NCBI GenBank assembly: GCA_916048095.2
Contig: OU696595.1
Coordinates: 110,001 to 174,000, forward strand
Reading direction: 5' to 3'
DNA: 64,000 nucleotides
DNA from: Sacculina carcini
Lineage: Eukaryota > Arthropoda > Thecostraca > Sacculinidae
Part shown: in pieces, positions 43,919 through 54,606 of the stretch
Numbering within the stretch: position 1 is the stretch's first letter
Layout of the letters: every line of letters starts with the position of its first letter
Position numbers and translations under genes: made by a program
Notes under the pieces: generated by a model
What the model saw: the letters and a program-made list of their open reading frames with translations, nothing else
Told to the model about the DNA's origin: nothing
Databases searched by the model: none

Positions 43919-44098
43919 CAAACGTTTTTTAAAATTTATTTCAATGTGTGACAAATAGTTACTGAGAAATAGGTAGAAAAATTAATTAATTTTATTCGCA
44001 CCGTGTTGAAGTAACATTTTCGACGTAGATTCAACAGCTCCTATAAATCTTTCAGCAGCAAATTATATAAATATCTTTTGGATGTGTACATAGATATA

Positions 44099-44279
44099 CA
44101 TAGATATGAGAACTACATGGTGGCCATCGGTGCCGAGTCGTACCCAGACACCAGACTTCGGGCCCTCCTGCTACATTGTGTCTTTGCCGAGGCTCGACGA
44201 GTTTATCGTTCGCTGCCGGCCGAAAGCAAGCGGGAGGACGAAACAGAGAGCCAGAAAGTCTTGCGACAACTGACAACTT
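44099..44279 (+). pseudogene. Gypsy-C gag, first part
   Basis: Encodes ENYMVAIGAESYPDTRLRAL and LLHCVFAEARRVYRSLP, a gypsy gag capsid segment. No 5' LTR or gag start is visible to the left (43924-44098 has nothing recognisable), so Gypsy-C is 5'-truncated. The frame stops being gag at 44279 where a non-LTR element is inserted; gag resumes at 45253. Confidence 0.8.
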
Positions 44280-45252
44280 TCTACGTTTGTACGTTTGTAC
44301 GTGCTTTTCTAAGTGGAGGTACGTGCCACTCGAGCACGCTGCCACCGAGCGCCTCCATTTACACGGCTGAACTTCACGCTATCCTGCTGGCCCTGGTATT
44401 TATTCGCTCATCTTCTTTTTCATTGTTTTTAGTTTTATCAAACTCCCTTAGTGCTTCAACTTCATTATCATCTTTCTCCTTACATCATCTTATACAGAGG
44501 ATTTTTATCTCTCTTGATATCATCCACCACCAGGGCAAGCGTGTAAAGTTCTGCTGGATTCCGGCCCATATTGGTATTTTGGGCAACGAGCGAGCTGACA
44601 GAGCCGCAAAAATAGCTGCTGAACTATACTTTTATTCATTTTAATTTAACTTTCCCATTCCGTATTCGGACTTTTGTCCTATTATACCTCGTTTTATCCG
44701 TTCTCGCTGGCAGCTCTCCTGGGACGAATGCGGTTCTAACAAATTAAAAGCTGTGAAGCCCGAAATCGGACATTGGATATGCTCTTGTCGCCGGAAGAGG
44801 TCCGAGGAAGTGGCGCTCTGTCGTCTGCGTGTGGGTCACACGTACGACACGCATCGCCATCTTCTACTCGGACAACCTGAACCCACGTGCAGCGCATGTA
44901 ATGCACGTCTCTCCGTGCAGCACATCCTGGTTGAATGCCCATCGTTCTCAGAGGCGCGTCAACGTTTTCTTGGATCCGTTCGGACTATTCACGATGTTCT
45001 CGGACAGGAGCAATCGGCGGTCATTGAGGGCCGCATTTTTGAATTCTTACGGTTTTTGCCTTTTAGAACTATTTATTGATTTTTATTCTTCTGACTTCCA
45101 TATTCATATCACTCAACCTCACGCTTATTTATTTCATCGCTCCATTACGTTCATATGCATAGTTTTAGTTTAATTTAGCTATTAACAGAATGGGGGTGCC
45201 ATATGGTCCTAGAGGCCGGCGCACCCCAAAAACTCAATTATCAATGAATGAA
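44280..45252 (+). mobile_element. Jockey-like non-LTR insertion, 5'-truncated
   Basis: A 973-bp insertion in Gypsy-C gag bounded by the 9-bp duplication TGACAACTT (44271-44279 and 45253-45261). It encodes the end of ORF2: RNase H (YTAELHAILLALVFI, SNSLSAS, WIPAHIGILGNERADRAAK), TAA at 44642-44644, then CRLRVGHTYDTHRHLL and a CxxC...H...C motif (CSACNARLSVQHILVECP). The 3' UTR has a GC-rich hairpin (45192-45227) and ends in (ATGA)n. Confidence 0.88.
45192..45227 (+). other. 3' UTR stem-loop of the jockey-like element
   Basis: GGGGTGC and GCACCCC can pair around a 20-base loop, 14 bases before the (ATGA)n tail. It could be the structure recognised by the element's own RT. Confidence 0.55.
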
Positions 45253-45900
45253 TGACAACTTAATACGGCCCGAGAGTAAACGTCATTGCCGAGCGTTTTG
45301 CGTTCCGACAACGCAAGCAGCTTGCAACGGAGACGACTGCAGACTATGTCTCTGTACTACACGGTTTGGCCTCCAACTGCAGATTTGGATCGTTGACAGA
45401 CGAGCTCATCAGGGATGAAGTGGTCGAGCAGACACTGCACCCACGGCTATGCGAGAAGTTTCACCAAGATCCAACGTTGACGCTCAGCTCACTACTGCAT
45501 ACAGCTGAGGCGTTTGAGCTATCCAGGCGACAATCAGCGCTCATGACGGCTCCGGGACGTGATTCAAGTATCGGCGAAACCAACGTCGTTCGAGGCGCAG
45601 CCAGCAAGACGACCAGCACAACCAGCCGATTGGAGAGTAAGTGCACACACTGTGGACGCAATCACAAAACGCCACGCAGCGAGTTTCGCCCAGCCAGGAC
45701 ATCTCAATGTAACAACAATGTAACGGCCGAACAGGTCACTGGGCTGTCGTGTGCCAGTCAAAATGCATAAAGAAAACCAAGCGTCCGGTAAAGAGCGTCA
45801 TCAAATTGTCGTGTTCCTCAGCAGGCAAGAAAATTATGTGTGATGCGCTTGTAACCGTAAGCAATCACGAGGTTATCGAAGGTTGACACCGGCGCGAGTG
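45253..45900 (+). pseudogene. Gypsy-C gag, second part, and protease start
   Basis: After the duplicated target TGACAACTT and an in-frame TAA, gag continues as RVNVIAERFAFRQRKQ, ADYVSVLHGLASNCRFG and ELIRDEVVEQTLHPRLCEK. A single degenerate CTHCGRNH finger follows, with its usual terminal Cys missing. The frame ends at 45770. A protease DTGASVSILS motif is encoded at about 45885-45914 in another frame. Several frame changes show advanced decay. Confidence 0.8.
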
Positions 45901-48900
45901 TTTCTATTCTCAGCCTTCCCCTGGCAAGGTCACGCTTCAAAGGGTCGGAAGTGACGCACACGGACACCCGACTCTACGGCGTGGGTCGGAAGCCGCTGGA
46001 CGTGGTAGGTGTTCTGCCGGCAACAGAACAGTTGGGAGAACACACTGCACGCTCTGAATTTTACGTGATCGACACTGCCTCGACTGAAAGTGTTCTGGGA
46101 CTCACCACTATGGCTGATCTAGGACTCACAATACGACCTGGTGAAGGTGTCATCAGCGCAGTATCCGGCCATGCCACAGCGACGGACGAGTGTCTGCCGC
46201 CCATTGCGGGGTTCTGCTATCGCATTCAGTTGAAGCCAGACGCTCAGCCAACATCATATCCGCTTCGCCGCCTGCCGCTTTCTGTCAGGGCGGAGGTATC
46301 TGCAGAACTGCAACGACTGCAGAACGAAGGGATCATAGAGAAGACCGACGCTTCACAATGGGTCAGTCCTATCGTCGTGGCGAGGAGAAAACTGGCGGCA
46401 TACGACTGTGCGTCGATTTACGCGGACCAAACAGTCAAATCATCACTGAAGTGCACCCCTTACCGACGCTGTCCGAGCTGATGAGCCAATTAAAGGGCAC
46501 ATACTTCACAAAACTGGACCTACGCTCGGCATATCACCAGATGATGCTTCACCCGGAGTCTCGACAGATGACCGCCTTTATCACTCACGAAGGACTCTTT
46601 CAATGCGCACGAGTGCTGTTTGGTCTCGCCTCTGCGGGAGCGGCTTTCCAGCGACTCTTGGACAAGCTCCTGACCGGAATAGACGGATGTGTCCACTATT
46701 TGGATGACATTATCTGCTGCGGACGGACTCGAGAGACTCACGATCAGAGGCTTCGTGCGGTGATTAATCGGTTAAATGCGGCAAATGTGACTCTAAACCT
46801 CGACAAATCGGCAGTGGTGAAGACCGAGCTTGAGTTATGTGGCTAGCGTGTGTCAGGCAGTGACGTGTCACCATCACACGATCATCTGCGAGCTATTCGT
46901 GACGCGCAAGCGCCGTCAGACACCAAAGAACTGCGCAGTCTTTTAGGACTGTGCGGCTGGCTGTCGCACTTTATTCGGCACTACGCCAGCACTGTGAGCC
47001 CGCTACAGGATCTGTTAAAGAAAAATACCACGTTTACATGGACGCAGCAGCACGAGGAAGTGTTCGAGAAAGTCAAGCAGCTGATTGTTTCTGCCGACCC
47101 GGTCCCTCGGTACGACAAGTCGAAACCGACGATCGTCACAACCGACGCCAGTCTGAAGGGATGCGGCGGTGCTCTATCTCAGATCGACGACAATGGAAAC
47201 GAGTCCATCATCTCGCTTTGGAGCCGTAAGCTGTCGCCAGCTGAGAAAAAAAATTCAGTCACCGAGCGGGAGACATTGGCAGCAGTTTTGGCTGTTGAAA
47301 AGTGGAAGATGTTTTTATGGGGCCGCCATTTCACTCTCCGAACAGACCACAGTGCGCTGAAATCAGTTCTGTCGGCGAACTTCAGTGGACGTGCGGGTGC
47401 TCGTGTCGCCCGATGGCAAGTGAGGTTGATACCGTACTCATACAGCGTACATGCGTACGTACTCATGCACACGTGCCAGGCCAGTGAATTCCTGGCGCAG
47501 ATGTACTGTCGCACTCGGCATGTGACGAGGACGACGGCGATGAATATGACGTAATCGCAACACTGGACCACGACGAGCCCAGCCTGTCGATGAGCGCGGT
47601 TCGTGACGCGAGCCGTGCAGACCCGGACATCGTCGCACTTCGCAGGCACGTTCTGGAAGGGTTCCCGGAGTCAGCGAAACAATGCAGCGCGGCTATGAGG
47701 CCGTATTTTGCCATCCGTCACGAAGTGTCGGTGGACGGCGAGCTGGTTATTCGCGCCGGTCATCGATTAGTCGTGCCAGCAAGGTTGCGGGACGATTATC
47801 TATCCCGTGCACACGCGGCGCATGACGGGTGTGTCCGCAACAAGCAGCTACTCCGTAGCCTGGCGTGATGGCCGGGCATGGACGCCGACGCTCAGCGGGT
47901 TGTCGACCGGTGTGCAGCATGTCAAACGAGTGATAAGGTGCTGTGCAACCGCACGCGCATTGCTCCACTTCAGCCTGTTGAACTGCCCGAGCGGCCATGA
48001 GCAAAGCTGGGCCTCGACATCGTCGGACCGCTGGACAGAGCGCCCGAGGATTGCCGGTTTGCGGTGACGCTCGTTGATTACTACTCAAAGTGGGCGGAGT
48101 TGTGTATGACCTTGTCGGCTGAGACGTCACACATTATCGAGTTTCTCGACAGCGTGTTCGCCCGAGAAGGATATCCTGACCAAATCGTCAGTGACAACGG
48201 GCGCCATTTCGTCGGTGCCGACTTTCAGTCGTTCCTGAAGCAACGAGATATTGAGCACCTGTGATCAGCCGCCTACTGGCCCCGCGGGAACGCCGCTGTT
48301 GAGCGCTTCTACAGGACATTCAAGTCGTGGCTTCAGGAGCACCACAAGGGCGCGTTCAGAGAGCGCGTCAGGCGTCTGCTAGCTCAGTATAGAGCCACCC
48401 CGCACTGTAGTACGGGTTGTGCACCATCAGTGCTGCTCCACGGCCGCGCGATCCGACTGTATCTGCCCGTGCCGGCCGCGACGACGCAATGTGCGCCTGG
48501 AGACGTGCGCACACGTGTGGAGCGACAGCAGCGACGCAACAAGAAAAATTACGATCGCCGTCACGCTTCACGAGAGCCGGAGATCCATCCAGGCCACGCG
48601 GTGCATGTACGTTCTCCGGGACGAGTGCCGAAAATGTCTCCGCGTTTCAGTCCGCCGCAAAAAGTTGTGGCCATAAAAGGATCGTCGTTCCTGTTGGAGG
48701 ACGGAAGCGTGCGAAATCCGGCTAAGTTGGCCAGAGCCAAGGAAGCAATGAATGACGACGACTTCCTGTGGCACGACCCGACGACCGTCGACACCGACCA
48801 GGGCACACAGCGCCGTAACGGCCCAGTCTCGGTCAGTCAAGACGTGCCAGACGACGGGACGACAACGACGGACACGTACGAGCTGCAGCCGTCGTCGAGA

Positions 48901-48942
48901 GGACGTCGCCGATGGCTGCCCTCTAAATTGCGGAGTGCATAA
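45880..48942 (+). pseudogene. Gypsy-C pol (protease, RT, RNase H, integrase)
   Basis: Protease VDTGASVSIL; RT in two frames (EGIIEKTDASQWVSPIVVAR, then LCVDLRGPN, TKLDLRSAYHQMMLHP and YLDDIICCG); TAG at 46844-46846; RNase H with TTDASLKGCGGAL, ERETLAAVLAVEKWKMFLWG and RTDHSALKSVL; a frameshift near 47450. Integrase spans 47590-48942 with HAAHDGCVRNKQLLRS, TGA (47866-47868), CAACQTSDKV, another TGA near 47998, LDIVGPLD, VSDNGRHFV, TGA near 48262 and AAVERFYRTFK. It is the most degraded pol in the window but all Asp-Asp-Glu positions can be recognised. Confidence 0.88.
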
Positions 48943-48966
48943 GAAAAGCTTTGAAGTGTGGGGGGT

Positions 48967-49354
48967 ATGTAGTATAGAGCTATAAGGTGTTCAGACAGAC
49001 ATTCGGAACATACACGTATATTAGAGTTCACGAATGATTTCATCTGCAAACAAAGCAATCATATACATATCAACAAAACACTTCTAATAGCCCGCAAATA
49101 CTACCGTTGGGACACAGTACACACGCGTTTGAAAATACGAGTACACAATCTCAGTACACAATGGGTTTAGCGGGTATTGCCACTTACCGGGCGAAAAGGG
49201 CACATGCGATCCGCGCGCCTGTCAAACACTGAATGATCACATAGAAGTGTGTGCACACAAGCGCACTAATGCGTGCCTAACGCTGGCCGGTGACCTTGCG
49301 TAGGTCACACTGCTCTACGCACAGTTCGCTCACTATTAGCTGCATTTCTACATC
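48967..49354. mobile_element. LTR block shared by two convergent gypsy 3' ends
   Basis: The segment begins TGTAGTATAGAGC just after GTGTGGGGGGTA (a plus-strand polypurine tract behind Gypsy-C) and ends GCATTTCTACA just before TCATCCCCCCAAG, which on the minus strand is a polypurine tract behind Gypsy-D. It may be one LTR, or two abutting truncated 3' LTRs of opposite orientation meeting somewhere inside. Confidence 0.6.
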
Positions 49355-49385
49355 ATCCCCCCCAAGTTTTTGGCCGGCGAAAAAC

Positions 49386-51527
49386 TTACCATGGGACATA
49401 ATCCTTCAGACGAGCTGGGGGTCGTCGTTCCCGTTGTGGTCGCTGTCGTCGTGGTGTTGTCGGCTGTGACGCTGGTGGCGACGGAGCTTGCGACCCTGGT
49501 AGTGACAGCGGCTGTGACCTTGGTGATGCATCTGGTGTGACCGGAGTCTCACCGGGATGAGCTGCCACTGCTGGTGGCTCCAGGCCATCTGTCTCTAATT
49601 GAGCTGCTTGTGTTGTCGCTTCCCCCGTCTGACTCTGTGTCGATATATCGCCATCTCCTGGTAATGCGTGATTCCTGGTGTCTTCACCTGATGAATGAGC
49701 ATGCTGATGTGTGACAACCGGCTCAGGTGGTGCTGTTGTGTACGAAGAGGGCGCTGCTGTGGCTGGAGATGTTAGAACCCGGAACTGCCGAATGAATTGG
49801 CGGTTGCGTTGCGTCAGAAGACCTGATCCATCAACTTTGATAAGGTATTGGTCGTGTGGCCTAGATTCCACGATCACTCCAGTACGGTCCCACCTCTTGC
49901 TGTTCGTACCTGCTTGGTTTTGTAGCAGCACGCGGCTGCCGGGTGCCAACGGCGGCAGGTAGCGGGTGGTCGGTTGCAGGTCGTCCACCTGTGCTATGAA
50001 TCGCCGCCGAAGTGCCGCCTCGCGCTGCTGCCATACATCTCGCCACACCGGATGCACTGATTGCTCTGTAAAAACCTGTGATCGAGGTGCGACTGGCAAG
50101 AGGTCACGTAGATTCTTCCCGAATATTACCTGTGAGGGGGATATTCCCGTGTCCGCGTCTGGCGTGTTCCTATACTGAAGCAATCCAGCTGTGATGGCCT
50201 TGTCGTCTGCTCGGCCATTACAGTCCAAGTGCGATGAGAGTAGCCGCTTCATCGACTTTACATTCACTTCTGCACGACCATTGGACTGTGGGTGGTAAGC
50301 CGACGATCGTCGATGTCTCACCCCCCAGCGTTCAAGGAAAGATTCCGTTGCTTTGGCTGAAAACTCTGGCCCACCGTCCGTACTCAGTTCGTCGGGGATG
50401 CCAAATATGGCAAAGTACGCCAGCAGGGTGTTTATCAGTCCCTGCGACCCTGACCGAGCCGCAGATATATGGGGCCACCCGCTGAAGCGGTCTACTATGA
50501 CAAGGTAGTCCTTGCATCGTGTGCTGAAATAATCAGCTGCCACGGACTGAAAAGGCCTGGTCGGTACGCTTGGTTCAGTTGGGGGCATCCGCGCGTGTGA
50601 AGGCGTCATTCGCCTACATTCTATGCATTCATCTCGTTGGTTGTTAATGTCTGCCGTGATTCCTGGCCAAGACATCGTATTTGCCGCACGAGCCATCATC
50701 TTGCCCGTACCTTGGTGAGCTGCGTGCAATCTGCGGAGCACCTCTCCACGCAAAGACTTCGGGACAATTATTCTGTCCTCCAGTATGGGCACACCGTCTA
50801 TGGTGCACAGGCGGTCTCTGTACTGCCAGTATGACTGCAGGACTTTCGAGACTCGGCCGCGTGAGATGGGGAATCCATTCTCGATCATTCTAATGAGATC
50901 TTGGAGTGTGGAGTCCTTGACAGTCATCTCTCTCACTCTCTCCCAGGTTACTGCTCCCGCGTTTAGGACGGTTGACCTGGCTGCCCCTACGACGTTGACT
51001 TCCAGATCATCGGAGAGGCCGTCTGATGTTCGAATCGTTGCTAGATCATCTGGCCTGTAGTCATCCGCGTCGTCTGTATGATGTCTCGATGTGGCGTCCG
51101 CGGCAAGAGCGGATTTCCCGGGCACGTGAACAATCTTGTAACCCCACATCATAGTGCGCTGCTTAATGCGGAACAGTCTAGGGTTTGTGATCGCGCTCAT
51201 GGCTTGGTCGCCCGGAATCTTTACCAGAGGTTTATGGTCCGTTACGACGGTGAGGTTGCTGCATCCCAGAGTAAAAAACATGGTGTCTTCCAGTGCCCAC
51301 ATGATTGCGAGCGCTTCGCCTTCGATGGGGGCGTAGCGCCGCTCGGCGGCTCTGAGAAACCTGGATACTGCCAGAGTTACGCGCCATCCACTTGTACAGC
51401 AGTCTGGCGAGATTGTGCTGCATTTACAATGTTTCTGTCTCAACCAGTAGCCGAACCCAGATTTTGACCAGTCTGTGTGGAGGCATGTTGGTCGACCTGG
51501 TTCAAATATCTCGACGCCGTGACAAAT
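49386..51527 (-). CDS. Gypsy-D pol, RNase H and integrase
   Basis: A long intact minus-strand frame following the stop at 51530-51528. RNase H: TDWSKSGFGYWLRQKHCKC, RRYAPIEGEALAIMWAL and TDHKPLVKI. Integrase: zinc-binding LHAAHQGTGKM and CIECRRM, core VAADYFST, STDGGPEFSA and NGRAEVNVKSMKRL (Asp-Asp-Glu). The C-terminal part has a basic chromatin/tether-like segment (RWDRTGVIVESRPHDQYLIK) and a long Pro/Ser/Thr-rich tail ending RLKDYVPW. A polypurine tract and presumed LTR start follow at 49354. Confidence 0.9.
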   Translation of the reverse strand: MCHGVEIFEPGRPTCLHTDWSKSGFGYWLRQKHCKCSTISPDCCTSGWRVTLAVSRFLRAAERRYAPIEGEALAIMWALEDTMFFTLGCSNLTVVTDHKPLVKIPGDQAMSAITNPRLFRIKQRTMMWGYKIVHVPGKSALAADATSRHHTDDADDYRPDDLATIRTSDGLSDDLEVNVVGAARSTVLNAGAVTWERVREMTVKDSTLQDLIRMIENGFPISRGRVSKVLQSYWQYRDRLCTIDGVPILEDRIIVPKSLRGEVLRRLHAAHQGTGKMMARAANTMSWPGITADINNQRDECIECRRMTPSHARMPPTEPSVPTRPFQSVAADYFSTRCKDYLVIVDRFSGWPHISAARSGSQGLINTLLAYFAIFGIPDELSTDGGPEFSAKATESFLERWGVRHRRSSAYHPQSNGRAEVNVKSMKRLLSSHLDCNGRADDKAITAGLLQYRNTPDADTGISPSQVIFGKNLRDLLPVAPRSQVFTEQSVHPVWRDVWQQREAALRRRFIAQVDDLQPTTRYLPPLAPGSRVLLQNQAGTNSKRWDRTGVIVESRPHDQYLIKVDGSGLLTQRNRQFIRQFRVLTSPATAAPSSYTTAPPEPVVTHQHAHSSGEDTRNHALPGDGDISTQSQTGEATTQAAQLETDGLEPPAVAAHPGETPVTPDASPRSQPLSLPGSQAPSPPASQPTTPRRQRPQRERRPPARLKDYVPW

Positions 51528-51530
51528 TTA

Positions 51531-52406
51531 TTTGACTATGCCCGCTTTGGAGCGTTCGAATGCCTAATCGAGCGTTGCATCCCATTTGAACGCACTTTTG
51601 GGACTCAGCAGCGGTTTAAATGGTTCCATCATGTTCGTTGTTCGTCCGTAATGCGAGACCTGATTCACCAGGTCGAACCAAGCTCGGATGTCGGTGATAT
51701 TGCGCGGCCGCGGGAAATTCGCAATGGCATCGAAATATTTTTGCAGTGGTCGCAGCGCATTGTCAGTAATTCTAAACCCAGCAAAATCGACCTCGAGTGA
51801 GGAAAATTGGAACTTTGCCGGATTCAGAATGATACCGTTGCCACCCAGCCACTCTAAGTACTCTATCACCCGCCACCAGTGCTCCTTCAGATCACTGTCC
51901 CACAACAATGTGTCGTCGACGCACTTAATTTTCCGCGGAATGTCCGCGATGATAGCGTCGTACCGTTGCGTATACGCATGCTGAGACGCGATAAATCCCA
52001 TGGGTGCTCGGTAGTATCTGAAACGGTCTTCCTCCGTTATGAAAGTTGTCTTCTGACGGTCTTCTTGGCGAATCGGGATGGCGTGGTACCCGTTCCACGC
52101 GTCTGTAACGGTTTTTACTGTGTTTGGTGGCACAGCTCTGGCTTGCTTCGCTGGTGGGACTGTGTGATGCGTTTCTCGGTCGCAATAACGGTTTAGCTGT
52201 TGCAGGTCAACGGTGCGCCTTGGTGTCCCGTCTGCCTTTGGAGTAATTACCATGTTGTGCAGCCATGTAATTGGCGTGCTTGGTGGAACGCTCTCTATCA
52301 TGCCTAGTCTCTCATCCTGATGCAACTGCTCGGACACGGTCTGCCGCCAGTGTACGGGCACATGCGGTGGTCGGTGTGTCACCATTGGTCGGGCGTCTGG
52401 CTGCAC
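51531..52406 (-). pseudogene. Gypsy-D reverse transcriptase
   Basis: RT domain in the same frame as the RNase H/integrase part but cut off from it by TAG (51566-51564) and TAA (51530-51528). Motifs: WLHNMVITPKADGTPRRTVD, DAWNGYHAIPI, RYYRAPMGF and CVDDTLLW (VDD in the catalytic position), then VDFAGFRI and FPRPRNITDIRAWF. Homology begins near 52406-52430; protease, gag and 5' LTR are missing, and a minisatellite takes their place. Confidence 0.9.
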
Positions 52407-52429
52407 CCTGAGTAGTAAGCCTCACCACT

Positions 52430-52890
52430 TTGTTACATATATTTTTTTTTTTTCTAACCTAACTTTTTTGTGTATACCTAACCTAACTTTTTTTTTGTAT
52501 TCCATACCTAACCTAACTTCTTTGTGTATACCTAACCTAACTTCTTTGTGTATACCTAACCTAACTTCTTTGTGTATACCTAACCTAACTTTTTTATTAT
52601 ATACCTAACCTAACTTTTTTATTATATACCTAACCTAACTTTTTTGTGTATACCTAACCTAACTTTTTTTCTTTATTCTATACCTAACCCGACCCAAGCC
52701 AACTTTTAGTTTTATTTCTTATTCTTCCTTTCTTATTATATTTATTCTTTATTCTATGCCCAACCTAACTTTTTTTCTTTATTCTATACCCAGCCCGACC
52801 CAACCCAACTTATATTTTTTTATTTCTTATTCTTCTTTTCTTATTATATTTATTCTTTATTCTATGCCCAACCTAACTTTTTTCCTTTAT
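52430..52890. repeat. CCTAACCTAA-containing minisatellite
   Basis: About a dozen imperfect units of roughly 20-27 bases with the core TACCTAACCTAACTTTTTT, later units diverging to CCCAACCTAAC and CCCGACCCAA. On the minus strand the core reads TTAGGTTAGG. Confidence 0.92.
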
Positions 52891-53459
52891 TTCTATTTTA
52901 TGTCACGATACTCATTATATCGGGATCGCCAAGTCGATGTTTGGCAGAGACGAGAATATAATAATATTCAATCATACTTGAAATATATATAAAAAACGGT
53001 TTGAATAAATCGGTCGCAAAGACAATGTTCCAATATGACGATGAATCACTCGCCAAGTTTATATAAAGAGTCTGGTTTATGTCAAATACTGCGGTAAGGT
53101 AATCGGATTAAAATGCCAGATGAATTCATTGGCGTCAAGCCAAGGATGAATATTTTGAATATATTTACCTGATACACAGGTATAGGATTAAAACATTTGC
53201 CGGTAACAAAGACCAAATTTACACGCAATTTATGTAAATGTAGCCGAAACGAATGCCTGTGAATCACTAGCTACGTTTATATAACGTGTCTGGCTTATGT
53301 CAAACACTGACTAAATCGGTAATTAAAACGCTATTCGACTGTGTCGGAATTGATACAAAAATGACTTGCAACGAAATGACCTTTGTGTATTTTCACTTGA
53401 TACACAACTATGGCAAATACACAAGTGGAAATCATGTAGAATCATATTGACGACATGAT
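52891..53459. repeat. AT-rich spacer with a diverged 220-bp tandem repeat
   Basis: Segments at about 53042-53110 and 53262-53335 share TGAATCACT, GTTTATATAA, GTCTGG, TTATGTCAAA and ACTG. No gene was recognised. The left end of the Polinton may lie here but no terminal inverted repeat was found. Confidence 0.6.
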
Positions 53460-53783
53460 TCAATAAACACATCGTGAACACAAATGTTTGTTGATTTTTC
53501 GATCAATTTTGATGATGTAAATCATATCGTGTGTCTCATACACAATTTCCAGTTCAGCCGACCATGTATCAGGCACAGAAACACCTTCCTGTAGAGCGTC
53601 CGAAAGACACACGTCAAACGATGTGTACTCCTTGTACGATTCGCTGATGATTTGTTTGCAATCTGACGAAGTACCACCAACATAGCGATAGTTATAATTA
53701 GGCACTAGTGTAGCAGGAGAAACACAGCTCATGGTGCTTATACAAAGAAAGATAAACAATGACTGTAAGAACGAAATCATCAA
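53460..53783 (-). CDS. Small predicted secreted or membrane protein
   Basis: 107 residues. The N-terminus (SFLQSLFIFLCI) is a strong signal peptide or membrane anchor; the remainder has several Cys residues and acidic patches. I do not recognise a family. It is transcribed convergently to nothing and divergently from the gene at 53915, with 131 bases between the two starts. It may be an element-encoded envelope or accessory protein, but this is inference. Confidence 0.4.
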   Translation of the reverse strand: MMISFLQSLFIFLCISTMSCVSPATLVPNYNYRYVGGTSSDCKQIISESYKEYTSFDVCLSDALQEGVSVPDTWSAELEIVYETHDMIYIIKIDRKINKHLCSRCVY

Positions 53784-53914
53784 TCACGGAGTGATGGCGA
53801 TAATTATGACGCATGCTCTGAAAAGTAGTGCAATTAGTCTCAGCCGTGATACGCAGTTGAGCTCGAGACGTTTGCGGGTGAGGTTGTGTAGTTTTATATT
53901 GCGGAATTGTCAAC

Positions 53915-54382
53915 ATGAGTCAGGTGAATACAAACTTTGATACGGCCAAGCGGATCCTACCAATAGAACATCATGCGGTCAAGTTTGTTGCCGACACACC
54001 ATTAATATGTGGACACCCGCTGAAGCAGAGGATTTGGATTATTTTCGGACGACTGGAAAAACACAGTCAGACCGATTTCGAACACTTACAGAAACAGCTT
54101 ACTAATATTATGCAACTGGAGCGATATTTTGACCCTTTTTGGAAACTTCGTCGCGGCGCGGTCAGAATATTCACCAACGAGGAGCGTGCACTACAGATTG
54201 TGATCGATACACCTATGAGTCGGCCAATGAGAGATGCTGTTCTTGGAGCCGTTGCAGCTGCTTTATCATTCAAAGTGTTGTCGGTGGCGTTGGTGCGAAA
54301 TGACGAGACTCATATTTACCGGCCGCTCGATGAGACCCGCAAGACAATGGAGTGGATGAAGACCATTGTTATGAGCTACTAA
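53915..54382 (+). CDS. Unknown Polinton-associated protein
   Basis: 155 residues from the ATG at 53915. It has no signal peptide, and is mixed in charge with an Ala-rich segment (MRDAVLGAVAAALSF) that could be an amphipathic helix. I recognise no family. A TATATT sequence lies about 20 bases upstream. It is one of few plus-strand frames in a minus-strand block. The frame at 54453-54659 downstream has no clear features and is not called. Confidence 0.45.
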   Translation: MSQVNTNFDTAKRILPIEHHAVKFVADTPLICGHPLKQRIWIIFGRLEKHSQTDFEHLQKQLTNIMQLERYFDPFWKLRRGAVRIFTNEERALQIVIDTPMSRPMRDAVLGAVAAALSFKVLSVALVRNDETHIYRPLDETRKTMEWMKTIVMSY

Positions 54383-54606
54383 GACTCGAGAAAACAGTAC
54401 TTGACCGAAACCAAGGTTTATCGTGAATTTAAAGCTGACAAAATGAAGATGATTGTGCACAAGGAGGTTCAAGGTGAACCACAAAGTAAACGGAACAAAA
54501 TTTGTTGAATTATTCTATGTGTACGGTATACCAATACATTTCGTAATGTGTCGCAAGAGTTTTATTATTGCGCGCGAAAAAAAACACTTTGCTATCGTTC
54601 AATTTA

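Noticed and set aside
52430..52890. CRISPR-like array
   Set aside because: Units are contiguous and degenerate, with no unique spacers, in clearly eukaryotic DNA.
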